Shown one piece after another: positions 36,139-44,455 of a stretch of DNA of 64,000 nucleotides. The translations under genes and the position numbers were made by a program. This stretch comes from Chitinophagales bacterium. GTDB lineage: Bacteria > Bacteroidota > Bacteroidia > Chitinophagales > CAIODY01. How positions within the stretch are numbered: position 1 is the first letter of the stretch; every line of letters begins with the position of its first letter. The notes under the pieces were generated by a model. That model was given only the letters and a program-made list of their open reading frames with translations. It had not been told where the DNA came from and did not search any database. Location: assembly GCA_947452995.1 (NCBI GenBank), contig CANGEV010000003.1:114038-178037 (forward strand), given 5' to 3'.

Positions 36139-37494
36139 ATGAAAGCGAGCGCTAGTTATAAAAACATTTTACAAGTCGCACTTCCTATTTTAATAGGAAT
36201 GATTGCGCAAAACATTCTATTGCTTACCAACACAGCTTTTCTGGGTCATACAGCAGATGCTGAAACCGGATTAAGTGTGAGTGCAATGGGAGGCTTGTTC
36301 TATGTGCTTGTATCAATGCTTTCTTTTGGATTTGCAAATGGAGCGCAAGTGCTTATTGCGCGCCGCGCTGGAGAAGGTGCCAATAAAACGATCGGAAACA
36401 TTTTCTTCCACAATCTGATCATCATGTCGGCCTATGCAGCCTTGGCTTTCGTAGCCTGTTTTCTATTTGCACCCGACATATTACGATGGATCATCCCTGA
36501 CGAGAAAGTTTATTTACTTAGCACGTCCTATATCAAGCACCGTTCTTATGGTTTGCTCTTCACGATATTAATCACATGCTTTAATTCATTCTATACAGGA
36601 GTGGGAAGAACGCGTGTCATCCTTTTTAGCACTATTACTGCCTCGCTCGTAAACATCGGGCTCGATTATACGCTCATCTTCGGACATTTTGGCTTCAAAG
36701 CCATGGGTACTGACGGAGCCGCTATCGCAAGTGTTTTTGCAGACTTCAGTTCAATGCTCGTTCTTTTTATCAATGCCATTAGTACAAGTGACTATCGCCA
36801 CAAGATGAACCTTTTCAAGCCATTTAAAATTCAATGGAATATCATTGTTTCCTTGATGCGATTGTCTGCACCACTTGTTATTCAATTTGGAATATCTTTC
36901 GGAGCTTGGTACATGTTCTTTGCAGTTCTAGGAGCTCGAGGCGGTACAGACTTGGCCATTTCAAACGTATTGCGTTCTATTTTATTTCTAGGAACTATTT
37001 CTTGCTGGGCAATCGCCTCCACCGCAAATAGTCTTGTAAGCAATCTCATCGGACAAAACAAGAAGGAGGAAGTATTTGCACTAATTCGTAAAGCGGCAAG
37101 CCTTTCTTTTGGCATTACCGTACTTTTTGTTTCTATCATCTTATTGTTTCCAAAAACGATCATGCACATTTATACGAGCGACCCCGCCATCATAAACGGA
37201 AGTGTGGGACCTATTATTTCGATGTGCATCGGCATGTGCTTATTATCAGTAGCAACCGTCTTGTTTCAGAGTGTGCAAGGGACAGGCAGTACCCGCTTTA
37301 ATCTAGCGGCAGAAGCCTTTGCTGTGGGTATTTACTGTTTGTACCTTTTCGGTGGTATCAAACACTACAATCTATCACTTACTTATGCTTGGTGCGCTGA
37401 AATTGTTTATTGGGTAAGTCTTGGAACCGTTTGCTTGTGGTATTTATTAAGCAAGCGTTGGTTAACACATGCGCAAAAAATAGCATTGCGCTAA
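36139..37494 (+). CDS. MATE-family multidrug/toxin efflux transporter
   Basis: About 451 residues from the ATG at 36139 (MKASASYKNILQVALPILIG); the upstream start at 36124 would lie in the terminator stem. Twelve membrane helices are predicted. Family motifs include TNTAFLGH, FANGAQVLIARRAGEG and GVGRTRVILFSTI in the first half, and SWAIASTANSLVSNLIGQ in the second. It probably exports cationic drugs or metabolites with Na+ or H+ coupling. There is no space for a separate promoter, so expression should depend on readthrough of the hairpin after ndk. recQ starts 22 bases downstream. Confidence 0.92.
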   Translation: MKASASYKNILQVALPILIGMIAQNILLLTNTAFLGHTADAETGLSVSAMGGLFYVLVSMLSFGFANGAQVLIARRAGEGANKTIGNIFFHNLIIMSAYAALAFVACFLFAPDILRWIIPDEKVYLLSTSYIKHRSYGLLFTILITCFNSFYTGVGRTRVILFSTITASLVNIGLDYTLIFGHFGFKAMGTDGAAIASVFADFSSMLVLFINAISTSDYRHKMNLFKPFKIQWNIIVSLMRLSAPLVIQFGISFGAWYMFFAVLGARGGTDLAISNVLRSILFLGTISCWAIASTANSLVSNLIGQNKKEEVFALIRKAASLSFGITVLFVSIILLFPKTIMHIYTSDPAIINGSVGPIISMCIGMCLLSVATVLFQSVQGTGSTRFNLAAEAFAVGIYCLYLFGGIKHYNLSLTYAWCAEIVYWVSLGTVCLWYLLSKRWLTHAQKIALR

Positions 37495-37503
37495 ATTTCT
37501 GCT

Positions 37504-37511
37504 TATTTTTG
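37504..37511 (+). promoter_or_regulatory. -7 box of recQ, 5 nt from start codon
   Basis: TATTTTTG matches TAnnTTTG. The gap to the ATG at 37517 is ATTAG, again predicting a leaderless transcript. Confidence 0.6.
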
Positions 37512-37516
37512 ATTAG

Positions 37517-39433
37517 ATGATACAGCAAGATCCATTACTCCAAGTTTTAGAGCAGTATTGGGACTATAAAGATTTTCGTTCTGGGCAGCGCGCCATTATC
37601 GAAGCCGCAATGAAGGGGCAAGATGTATTAGCGCTATTACCCACAGGAGGAGGAAAGTCGATATGCTTCCAAGTGCCAGGCCTTTTGCGGGACGGCATTT
37701 GTTTAGTCATTACCCCTTTAGTTGCTTTAATGAAGGATCAGGTAGAGCAATTGAAAAAGCGTGGTATAGCCGCCGAAGCAATCTACGCAGGTATGTCACA
37801 TCGCGACATCGACAGGATACTGGATAATGCAGTCTTTGGAGGAATGAAATTTTTATATCTTTCCCCAGAGCGCCTGCAAACAGAGCTTTTCAAAGCACGT
37901 TTCGACAAAATGCCTATAGGGCTGATCGCCATTGATGAAGCACATTGTGTCACACAATGGGGTTATGATTTTCGCCCACCCTATTTACAAATTGCGACCT
38001 TACGCGAAATAAAACCAGAGGTCCCGTTTCTAGCCGTAACGGCCACGGCAACAGAGGAGGCGCGCCAAGATATCATTGCGAAGCTGCAACTGAAGAACCC
38101 GTTCTTCTTTGTAAAAAGCTTCGAACGAAGCAATCTTGTCTATTCTATTGTTGAAGATGCGCAGAAACTGAATCGGCTTATTAAAATCGTACAATTTATA
38201 ACAGGAAGCGGGATTGTATATGTACGTACACGCAAAGAAGCGCGCGAAGTATGTGAATGGCTCGATCATCACCATATTGCTGCAGATTATTATCATGCGG
38301 GATTACCTATCGGAGAACGATTTAAGCGTCAACAAGCCTGGATAGAAGGGCGAACTAGGATTATGGTTGCTACCAATGCATTTGGGATGGGCATCGACAA
38401 AGCGGACGTAAGATTTGTTGTGCACATGATGATGCCCGACTCTCCGGAAGCTTATTACCAGGAGGCCGGACGTGCAGGAAGAGACAATCTTCTGGCCTAT
38501 GCCATATTATTGAAAGGTCCGCACGATGTGGAAGCTATCAAGAATTGGCATGCACACAAATTTCCTGCGATCTCAACTGTTAGAACAATCTATGATGCTT
38601 TAGCAAATTATTGGCAGATAGCCTTAGGGGATGCGTTCGAAGAAAGTTATTCCTTCGACCTTGCCGATTTTTGTAAAAAGTTTGAGCAAAATGCCGCCGA
38701 TGTAAACTATGCAATAATGACGCTTGCACGAGAAGGATTAATCAGCTTTACAGAAGGTGTCTTCCGACCTAGCAAGTTGCGATTTATTATGAATCGAAAC
38801 GACTTGTATCGCTTCGAAGTAGAAAACAAAAATTTAGATCCGCTCATTAAAACACTACTCAGAACTTACAGTCTTGGAAGTGGCGATTGGGTAAATATAA
38901 TAGAGGGGCGTTTGGCTCAAGCGATGAATAGTTCTACCAAAAGCATTCAGGATGGCTTAGCGCGTTTAGATCAGCTACAGGTAATTGAATATTCTCCGGG
39001 CACCAATAGCGCACAAGTAACCTTTTTACATAGAAGATGTTATGCTAAGGAGCTCAGTTTCGACATGAAGCGCTTACAGCAATTAGAGCAGCAGGCCTTT
39101 AATCGGATGCAAGCAATGATAGCTTATACGCAGACGAATGAGTGTAGGAGTAAATTGCTTCTCGCCTATTTTGGGGAATCACAACATACGGTATGTGGCC
39201 AATGTGATGTATGTCGTAATAATACCAAAAGCGCTCAAAGTGAATTAACCTGGCAAAGACAGGTCGACGCATTTATTGCCAATTGGGATAGCCCAGAGGC
39301 CATTACCTGGCCTGAATTTGAACAAGCGTTTCATCAGGTGGAAGAAAGTGAATTAGTGCATTATATTCATTGGCTTTGTCGAGAAAACAAGTTACAAGAA
39401 GTTGAAGAAGGTTGGCGAAAACAAGCCTTTTAA
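37517..39433 (+). CDS. recQ: ATP-dependent DNA helicase RecQ
   Basis: 638 residues. The RecQ helicase core has motif 0 (FRSGQRAIIEAAM), Walker A LLPTGGGKSICFQ, the DEAH box IDEAHCVTQWGYDFRP and motif VI YYQEAGRAGRDN. A RecQ-Ct zinc domain follows, with the Cys set in ECRSKLLLAYFGE and CGQCDVC, and then a short winged-helix-like region. No HRDC domain is apparent, giving the short form common as a paralogue in Bacteroidota. It unwinds 3'-5' in recombinational repair. The SRP RNA gene begins about 50 bases downstream. Confidence 0.95.
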   Translation: MIQQDPLLQVLEQYWDYKDFRSGQRAIIEAAMKGQDVLALLPTGGGKSICFQVPGLLRDGICLVITPLVALMKDQVEQLKKRGIAAEAIYAGMSHRDIDRILDNAVFGGMKFLYLSPERLQTELFKARFDKMPIGLIAIDEAHCVTQWGYDFRPPYLQIATLREIKPEVPFLAVTATATEEARQDIIAKLQLKNPFFFVKSFERSNLVYSIVEDAQKLNRLIKIVQFITGSGIVYVRTRKEAREVCEWLDHHHIAADYYHAGLPIGERFKRQQAWIEGRTRIMVATNAFGMGIDKADVRFVVHMMMPDSPEAYYQEAGRAGRDNLLAYAILLKGPHDVEAIKNWHAHKFPAISTVRTIYDALANYWQIALGDAFEESYSFDLADFCKKFEQNAADVNYAIMTLAREGLISFTEGVFRPSKLRFIMNRNDLYRFEVENKNLDPLIKTLLRTYSLGSGDWVNIIEGRLAQAMNSSTKSIQDGLARLDQLQVIEYSPGTNSAQVTFLHRRCYAKELSFDMKRLQQLEQQAFNRMQAMIAYTQTNECRSKLLLAYFGESQHTVCGQCDVCRNNTKSAQSELTWQRQVDAFIANWDSPEAITWPEFEQAFHQVEESELVHYIHWLCRENKLQEVEEGWRKQAF

Positions 39434-39475
39434 TTGAATTTAATTTTTGACTTCACTTTATTGAATTAAAATCAT

Positions 39476-39483
39476 TATCTTTG
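39476..39483 (+). promoter_or_regulatory. -7 box of the SRP RNA gene
   Basis: TATCTTTG is a perfect TAnnTTTG and ends 4 nt before the first base of the folded RNA (39488). That is the same spacing as the leaderless protein genes, and it calibrates where transcription starts relative to the box. Confidence 0.75.
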
Positions 39484-39487
39484 TACT

Positions 39488-39580
39488 GGCAAGTCCTATA
39501 CGACCAGCTCCTGTTGACTCCCCCAGGGTAGGAATACAGCAAGGGTAGATGGTTGAGCGGTGCGATATAGTCAACTTGCC
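39488..39580 (+). ncRNA. ffs: Signal recognition particle RNA (small bacterial 4.5S type)
   Basis: A 93-nt RNA. The ends pair as GGCAAGT/ACTTGCC, followed by CTATA/TATAG and GACC-AGCTC with GAGC-GGT, making the long SRP hairpin. The apical domain IV shows CCCC, the asymmetric internal loop, GTA-GGAA-TAC (GGAA tetraloop) and AGCAAGGG, the Ffh-binding element. A run of seven T after ATT-like CCAT ends the transcript. It guides Ffh-dependent membrane-protein targeting. No protein-coding frame competes with it. Confidence is high from structure and motif. Confidence 0.93.
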
Positions 39581-39584
39581 ATTT

Positions 39585-39593
39585 TTTTCTTTG
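39585..39593 (+). promoter_or_regulatory. Possible promoter box ahead of transaldolase leader
   Basis: TTTTCTTTG follows the SRP terminator T-run. It is a degenerate TAnnTTTG. If used, transcription would begin about 39598 and include the 39614-39641 hairpin in the leader. Confidence 0.3.
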
Positions 39594-39613
39594 AATTAAT
39601 CTAGTAGAATAGC

Positions 39614-39641
39614 AAAGGGACGTCTTTTACGACGTCCTTTT
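39614..39641 (+). terminator. Hairpin with U-run between SRP RNA and transaldolase
   Basis: GGACGTC (39618-39624) pairs perfectly with GACGTCC (39631-39637), with a 6-nt loop followed by TTTT. It may be a backup SRP terminator or an attenuator in the transaldolase leader. No good promoter lies between it and the ATG at 39674. Confidence 0.75.
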
Positions 39642-39673
39642 GTGTTTTACAACAAGCTATACAAATCAAACCT

Positions 39674-40336
39674 ATGAAATTCTTCATCGACACCGCAAAC
39701 CTAGCACAGATTCAAGAGGCCTACGATATGGGCATTTTGGATGGCGTAACTACAAACCCTTCGCTAATGGCGAAAGAAGGTATCTCTGGCGAACAGAATA
39801 TCCTCGACCATTATGTAAAAATTTGCAAATTGGTGCATGGACCAGTATCTGCAGAAGTAATCTCTACTGATTACGAAGGTATGATTAAAGAAGGTAAGGC
39901 CTTGGCTCGTCTTCACGAAAATATTGTGGTTAAAGTGCCGATGACAAAGGATGGTATCAAAGCCATTAAGTACTTCACTTCTCAAGGCATCAAGACAAAC
40001 TGTACATTGGTATTCAGTGCTGGTCAGGCGATTTTAGCTGCCAAAGCTGGTGCTACTTATTTAAGTCCATTTGTTGGTCGTGTAGATGATATTAATTGGG
40101 ATGGTGTTCAATTGATTCAACAAATCGTTCATATTTATGCGATGTACGGATACCAAACGCAAGTTTTAGCTGCTTCAATCCGCACACCATTGCATATTGT
40201 TAAATGTGCTGAAGTAGGTGCGCATGTTGTTACTGCCCCACTTTCAGCAATTGCTGGCTTATTAAAACATCCATTGACTGATATTGGCCTTGCTCAGTTT
40301 TTAGCTGATCACGCAAAAGCGGCTCAATCAAACTAA
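39674..40336 (+). CDS. Transaldolase (small TalC/Fsa-type fold)
   Basis: 220 residues. A single TIM-barrel domain of the short transaldolase / fructose-6-phosphate aldolase family has [15 protein letters not shown], the Schiff-base Lys87 in VVKVPMT and VLAASIRTP. Two positions that separate the activities read Glu61 (PVSAEVI) and Phe133 ([11 protein letters not shown]). Fructose-6-phosphate aldolases have Gln and Tyr there, so transaldolase activity is favoured. It would move C3 units in the non-oxidative pentose phosphate pathway, fitting the prs gene downstream. The leader contains a U-tailed hairpin. Confidence 0.93.
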   Translation: MKFFIDTANLAQIQEAYDMGILDGVTTNPSLMAKEGISGEQNILDHYVKICKLVHGPVSAEVISTDYEGMIKEGKALARLHENIVVKVPMTKDGIKAIKYFTSQGIKTNCTLVFSAGQAILAAKAGATYLSPFVGRVDDINWDGVQLIQQIVHIYAMYGYQTQVLAASIRTPLHIVKCAEVGAHVVTAPLSAIAGLLKHPLTDIGLAQFLADHAKAAQSN

Positions 40337-40355
40337 AACTTTGTATATTCAAGAT

Positions 40356-40736
40356 ATGAAAAAGACTATTCATTTCTCCTTAGCTGTTTTATTCGTAGTA
40401 TTAGGCTTTATTGCTTGTTCTAAAAACCCAGAAAAGGTTTTACCATCTAAGGCGGGGGTTTGGACCTATGACGAAACAACTTCGGTATTAAGTACTGTTA
40501 CTTCAGCAAGTGGTACAGCTACTTTTGACAAGGAAACAGTTACTTTTCAAAACGGCAGTGGATCTAAAAAATACACTTGGACCTACGACTCCGATAATGA
40601 GCGTATCACTATTACGTCTACGACAAGTGCTGCAGCTTTGACGTTTATTATCACAGACATGACGAGAAACAGTGAAACGTGGACGTATACAGATAAGACA
40701 TCTGGATTCACTATTGTTCGTCATTTGAAGCGTTAA
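40356..40736 (+). CDS. Small lipoprotein, lipocalin-like beta-rich, unknown function
   Basis: 126 residues from the ATG at 40356. The signal has lipobox GFIAC (Cys about 21), followed by SKNPEKVLPSKAGVWTYD. The mature part is rich in Thr and Ser and in short beta-like blocks (TATFDKETVTFQNGSG, KYTWTYDSDNERITI, ETWTYTDKTSGFTI), a pattern of the lipocalin-like 5-protein family in Bacteroidota. It is probably an outer-membrane lipoprotein with a ligand-binding barrel. Ligand unknown. It lies 19 bases after the transaldolase stop, so cotranscription is likely. It is followed by a strong terminator. Confidence 0.8.
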   Translation: MKKTIHFSLAVLFVVLGFIACSKNPEKVLPSKAGVWTYDETTSVLSTVTSASGTATFDKETVTFQNGSGSKKYTWTYDSDNERITITSTTSAAALTFIITDMTRNSETWTYTDKTSGFTIVRHLKR

Positions 40737-40755
40737 TCCTATTTATTATCTCTAT

Positions 40756-40783
40756 AAAAAGTCCCGTTTAACGGGACTTTTTT
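40756..40783. terminator. Terminator after the transaldolase-lipoprotein unit
   Basis: AAAAAGTCCCGT pairs with ACGGGACTTTTT around a TTA loop and is followed by further T. The stem is near-perfect and symmetric. Confidence 0.92.
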
Positions 40784-40869
40784 ATTTTCAAAATGTCGTT
40801 TTACACCATTTGTGCATAAATAATCTATCCGAAGTTGCTCTGAAATTAAGCATTAACAAAACAAGAAAT

Positions 40870-40877
40870 TAACTTTG
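40870..40877 (+). promoter_or_regulatory. -7 box of prs
   Basis: TAACTTTG followed by C is a perfect TAnnTTTG, with a leader of about 20 nt to the ATG at 40902. It excludes the in-frame TTG at 40875 as a start. Confidence 0.7.
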
Positions 40878-40901
40878 CAGCAACAAGCATTTCACCCTAC
40901 C

Positions 40902-41843
40902 ATGAGCAGACAAGTAAAAATCTTTTCCGGCCGTAATTTTCAATATTTAAGCCGCGACATCGCCCGTGAATACGGGATCGAATTATCAGCTATCAATACA
41001 CAGCAATTTAGCGATGGCGAAATACAACCTGAAATTCAGGAATCCGTTCGTGGTGAATATGTATTCATTATTGCCTCCACGAATGCTCCAGCAGAAAACC
41101 TAATGGAACTATTATTAGTGATAGATGCCGCTCGTCGTGCATCTGCACATTATATTACAGTAGTTATCCCATATTATGGTTATGCGCGCCAAGATCGTAA
41201 AGATCGTCCTCGTGTAGCTATTGGCTCGAAATTAGTAGCGAATTTGATCACTGCTGCCGGTGCAAATCGTGTGGTGACGATGGATTTACATGCCCCTCAG
41301 ATTCAAGGATTCTTTGACATCCCAGTGGATCACTTGGATGCTTCTTATATCTTCATTCCATATCTTAAGACATTAGGATTGGATGAGAACATCTGTTTCG
41401 CTTCTCCTGACGTTGGAAGCACCAATCGTGCTCGTACGTACGCGAAATACTTCAACGGCGACATGGTTATTTGCGACAAGCAAAGAAAACGTGCGAATGA
41501 AATTGCTGGTATGACAGTTATTGGAGATGTTGCAGGCAAAGACATCATCTTAGTTGATGATATTGTTGACACTGCGCGTACTTTATCAAATGCGGCTAAA
41601 TTATTGATGGAAAAAGGAGCAAAGAGTGTTCGTGCAGTTTGTACGCATCCAGTCTTAAGTGGCGAAGCTATTGATACGATAGAAAAATCTGTATTGACGG
41701 AATTGGTTGTCTGCGATACAATTCCTTATGCGCGTAAATCAGATAAAATTAAGCGTTTACCTACGGCCCATTTGTTTGCGACAGCAATACGTAATGTGCA
41801 TGAAAACGCTTCTATCACTTCCTTATTCTTGGGGCCTAAATAA
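40902..41843 (+). CDS. prs: Ribose-phosphate pyrophosphokinase (PRPP synthase)
   Basis: About 313 residues from ATG 40902 (MSRQVKIFSGRNFQYL). Motifs are FSDGEIQPEIQESVRG, PYYGYARQDRKDRPR (catalytic flexible region), the ATP-binding TMDLHAPQIQGFFD and the PRPP loop IILVDDIVDTARTL. Class I enzyme, Mg- and phosphate-dependent, making PRPP from ribose-5-phosphate and ATP for purine, pyrimidine, His, Trp and NAD synthesis. Length is standard. It appears monocistronic, with its own promoter. Confidence 0.97.
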   Translation: MSRQVKIFSGRNFQYLSRDIAREYGIELSAINTQQFSDGEIQPEIQESVRGEYVFIIASTNAPAENLMELLLVIDAARRASAHYITVVIPYYGYARQDRKDRPRVAIGSKLVANLITAAGANRVVTMDLHAPQIQGFFDIPVDHLDASYIFIPYLKTLGLDENICFASPDVGSTNRARTYAKYFNGDMVICDKQRKRANEIAGMTVIGDVAGKDIILVDDIVDTARTLSNAAKLLMEKGAKSVRAVCTHPVLSGEAIDTIEKSVLTELVVCDTIPYARKSDKIKRLPTAHLFATAIRNVHENASITSLFLGPK

Positions 41844-41854
41844 GCCTATAATTT

Positions 41855-42781
41855 TTAATCTTTTGAATGAAGAATGTGACGCAGATTGCGTTGCAGGCCA
41901 TTCCATTTGCTACGATTGATTGGTGAGTGTTTAAATAATATTTTAAAGCTCTCCTCTGTAAGCGCCTCCCAATCGGCTTTTGACCATTGGTTGATATCAT
42001 TCAATGGATGAAATGCTTCTTCATTATGTTGTTTCGCAAAGCGATTCCAAGGGCAAACATCATTGCAGATATCGCAACCAAAGACCCACGAATCATAGGC
42101 GGGTGCATCGGTTGGCATTTCACCTTTCAATTCTATGGATAGGTAAGAAATGCATTTTCGAGCATCTACCACTTTTGGTGAGACAATTGCATCAGTCGGA
42201 CAAGCATCTATACAACGCTGACAAGAGCCACAATAATCTTTAGCTAATGGCTGATCTGTACGTAGCTCTACATCCAGAATAATTACAGCCAAAAAATAAT
42301 TAGAGCCCACTTTCGGATGAATCAACATACTATTCTTCCCTATCCATCCTAATCCACTATTACGTGCCCAAGCGCGCTCTAAAACTGGTGCAGAATCCAC
42401 GAAAGAGCGATGTTCGAATTGTCCCCACTCTTGTTGCATGGCAGAAAGCATGCATCGCATTTTCTCTTTAATCACTTCATGATAATCGAGTCCAAACGCA
42501 TATCTGGAGCTCTTAATTTCTGATTGATGAGAAGGCTGATAATAGTTTTTCATCAGTGTAATCACCGACTTTGCTCCTGGAACTAAAAGGCTTGGATCGA
42601 GGCGCTTATCGAGGTTTCGTTCCATATAGGCCATCTCTCCATGAAAAGAATTGCTCAGCCACTTTTCTAATCGCGGCGCCTCTTCAGATAGAAAGCCAGC
42701 TGGAGAGATTCCACAAAACTCAAATCCCGAATTTGCTGCAAGGCTTTTTATCCAACGACTTCTTTCTTCGGGTGTAGACAT
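41855..42781 (-). CDS. queG: Epoxyqueuosine reductase QueG
   Basis: 308 residues. The N-terminal cobalamin-binding DUF1730 region has GAKSVITLMKNYYQP and YHEVIKEKM. The catalytic SFVDSAPVLERAWARNSGLGWIGK-like region keeps DSAPVLERAWA and GWIGKNSM. Two 4Fe-4S clusters are in CGSCQRCIDACPT and CDICNDVCPWN. It makes the last step of queuosine biosynthesis in tRNA. No other que genes are nearby. It is convergent with prs across an 11-base gap and divergent in orientation from nothing immediately upstream. A weak T-rich promoter region precedes the ATG. Confidence 0.95.
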   Translation of the reverse strand: MSTPEERSRWIKSLAANSGFEFCGISPAGFLSEEAPRLEKWLSNSFHGEMAYMERNLDKRLDPSLLVPGAKSVITLMKNYYQPSHQSEIKSSRYAFGLDYHEVIKEKMRCMLSAMQQEWGQFEHRSFVDSAPVLERAWARNSGLGWIGKNSMLIHPKVGSNYFLAVIILDVELRTDQPLAKDYCGSCQRCIDACPTDAIVSPKVVDARKCISYLSIELKGEMPTDAPAYDSWVFGCDICNDVCPWNRFAKQHNEEAFHPLNDINQWSKADWEALTEESFKILFKHSPINRSKWNGLQRNLRHILHSKD

Positions 42782-42878
42782 GCTTTAGGATACTTGAAAA
42801 AAAGTAAAAATAAATTTGGAATCGGATAGAACCCACCTTATCTTCACGTCAGTTTTCATAGTTTTAAATTTTAAGGTT

Positions 42879-42910
42879 AAAAAGGGGGATGAGCAATCAT
42901 TCCCTTTTTT
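42879..42910 (-). terminator. Terminator of the polysaccharide/ispE operon after the enoyl-CoA hydratase gene
   Basis: An 8-bp stem (GGGAATGA with TCATCCCC on the minus strand, one GU pair) encloses a TTGC loop and is followed by a T-run. It starts 4 bases past the hydratase stop. Confidence 0.85.
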
Positions 42911-42913
42911 ATT

Positions 42914-43696
42914 TTATTTACCCTTAAATAATGGCGCACGTTTTTCAACAAAAGCAGCCATCCCTTCCTTCTGATCTTCGCCTGCAAATAACAGATAGAA
43001 GTTCTTGCGTTCGAATACCAAACCTTCGTCAAGGCTACCGTTGTACGCTTGTAATACACTTTCCTTTGCAAGACGTACGGCCACAGGCGATTGAGCAGCA
43101 ATTTCTCTAGCTAATTTCAATGCTTCATTCATATACAACTCAACGGGCACTACTCTATTAATTAAACCAGCTGCCAATGCTTCATCTGCTGAGATAAACT
43201 TTCCAGTTAATACCATTTCCATTGCTAATGCTTTACCAACGGCACGCGTCAAACGTTGTGTTCCACCCGCACCTGGCATTACCCCAATTTTTATTTCTGG
43301 TTGTCCGAATTTAGCCGTTTCTGAAGCAACAATCATATCACAAGTCATACATAATTCACACCCGCCACCTAAAGCAAAACCACTCACAGCGGCAATTATC
43401 GGCTTCTTCGTTTTCTTGATGGAATCCCACGTTGTGAACTGATCTATATTCAACATATCAATGGCTGATTTACCTGCCATTTGTTTGATATCGGCGCCTG
43501 CAGCAAATGCACGTTCATTACCCGTAATGATAATAGCGCGTACATCATCATTCGCATCCAACTCTCGTAAGGCTTCTTTGAGTTCAAGCATTAGTTGAAG
43601 ATTTAATGCATTTAATTCTTTAGGTCGATTTAATTGAATCAGGGCGATATGTGTATCGTAGTTTGTTGTAACGAGAATAAATTCCGGAGTTTGCAT
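42914..43696 (-). CDS. Enoyl-CoA hydratase/isomerase family protein
   Basis: 260 residues of the crotonase fold. It has LNRPKELNALN, the oxyanion-hole region ERAFAAGADIKQM, GFALGGGCELCMTCDMIVA (first catalytic Glu) and FGQPEIKIGVMPGAGGTQRL (second Glu region). Both general acid/base Glu positions seem present, so hydration of 2-enoyl-CoA is likely. It resembles short-chain enoyl-CoA hydratases of fatty acid oxidation or butyrate metabolism. It is the last gene of the long minus-strand run, 35 bases after the ZIP gene, and is functionally unrelated to the glycan genes. It may have its own promoter in that gap. Confidence 0.93.
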   Translation of the reverse strand: MQTPEFILVTTNYDTHIALIQLNRPKELNALNLQLMLELKEALRELDANDDVRAIIITGNERAFAAGADIKQMAGKSAIDMLNIDQFTTWDSIKKTKKPIIAAVSGFALGGGCELCMTCDMIVASETAKFGQPEIKIGVMPGAGGTQRLTRAVGKALAMEMVLTGKFISADEALAAGLINRVVPVELYMNEALKLAREIAAQSPVAVRLAKESVLQAYNGSLDEGLVFERKNFYLLFAGEDQKEGMAAFVEKRAPLFKGK

Positions 43697-43731
43697 TTTA
43701 AAAGATTTAAGAATAAAATTAAAAATAAGTT

Positions 43732-44448
43732 TTAGGAAACTAGAGCTGCGGCCAAGAACCCTATTACAAGTGGTAGAATTCTATCGAAGTTTAGTTTATG
43801 TTGTTTATTGGCGCTTTCATAAAGTATACTAGTTGCGATTTGAAGCAGGCTTCCAGCAACTAAAGGAAAGAATACAGATAAGAAGCGAGAATGATCTAAA
43901 CCGATACCATGAAAAAATGCAATGGATAACGGCGTTAATAGAGAGAAGGCCAATACCCAAGCCCATCTAAAGGACGAACGTGCTACTGAATGAGAAAGCA
44001 TACATGCAAGTGCAAATGCCTCGGGCAATTTGTGAATAGCAATACCGAAAATCAAACCAAGAAAATCAGATTGGCTCATTTTATTATCCATCAATGGTAA
44101 GCCTTCTGTCAGGGCGTGAAGCGATAAACCAAGTGCAATTATAATCCATTCTTTGGAAGGTAGATGATCATGATGATGTGCATGACCATGTTCTAAACCA
44201 TGTGAATAACGTTGAAGGATAAATTGAATTAGAAAGCCTAATAGAAACCAAAGCATTGCTTGATGACCGCCATAAGTTTCCATCGCATGAGGAACCATGT
44301 GTAAAAGCACAAAGGCAAAGAGGTACGCTCCAGTGAATGATAAAACTATTTGAACCCAGGATTGTTTATTATGTGGTACGAGGAAGCTGAGTGCTCCGCC
44401 AAAAAATCCTGCTAAGAATAAAAGTAGTATTGGTATATAAATCGACAT
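43732..44448 (-). CDS. ZIP-family metal transporter
   Basis: About 238 residues from the ATG at 44448 (MSIYIPILLLFLAGFFGG); the longer start overlaps the glycosyltransferase gene. Seven to eight helices are predicted. A His-rich cytoplasmic loop (HGLEHGHAHHHDH, residues about 106-118) precedes the metal-site helices, with HALTEG and HKLPEA. Zinc uptake is the likely role, though iron or manganese are possible. It begins 7 bases after the upstream glycosyltransferase stop, so it shares the polysaccharide operon transcript. Confidence 0.92.
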   Translation of the reverse strand: MSIYIPILLLFLAGFFGGALSFLVPHNKQSWVQIVLSFTGAYLFAFVLLHMVPHAMETYGGHQAMLWFLLGFLIQFILQRYSHGLEHGHAHHHDHLPSKEWIIIALGLSLHALTEGLPLMDNKMSQSDFLGLIFGIAIHKLPEAFALACMLSHSVARSSFRWAWVLAFSLLTPLSIAFFHGIGLDHSRFLSVFFPLVAGSLLQIATSILYESANKQHKLNFDRILPLVIGFLAAALVS

Positions 44449-44455
44449 ATTGTTA

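Noticed and set aside
40875..40901. Upstream TTG start of prs
   Set aside because: It lies in the TAACTTTG promoter box; the ATG at 40902 gives the standard PRPP synthase N-terminus.
41844..41854. Terminator between prs and queG
   Set aside because: The 11-base convergent gap has no stem; any terminator would have to lie inside the opposite gene.
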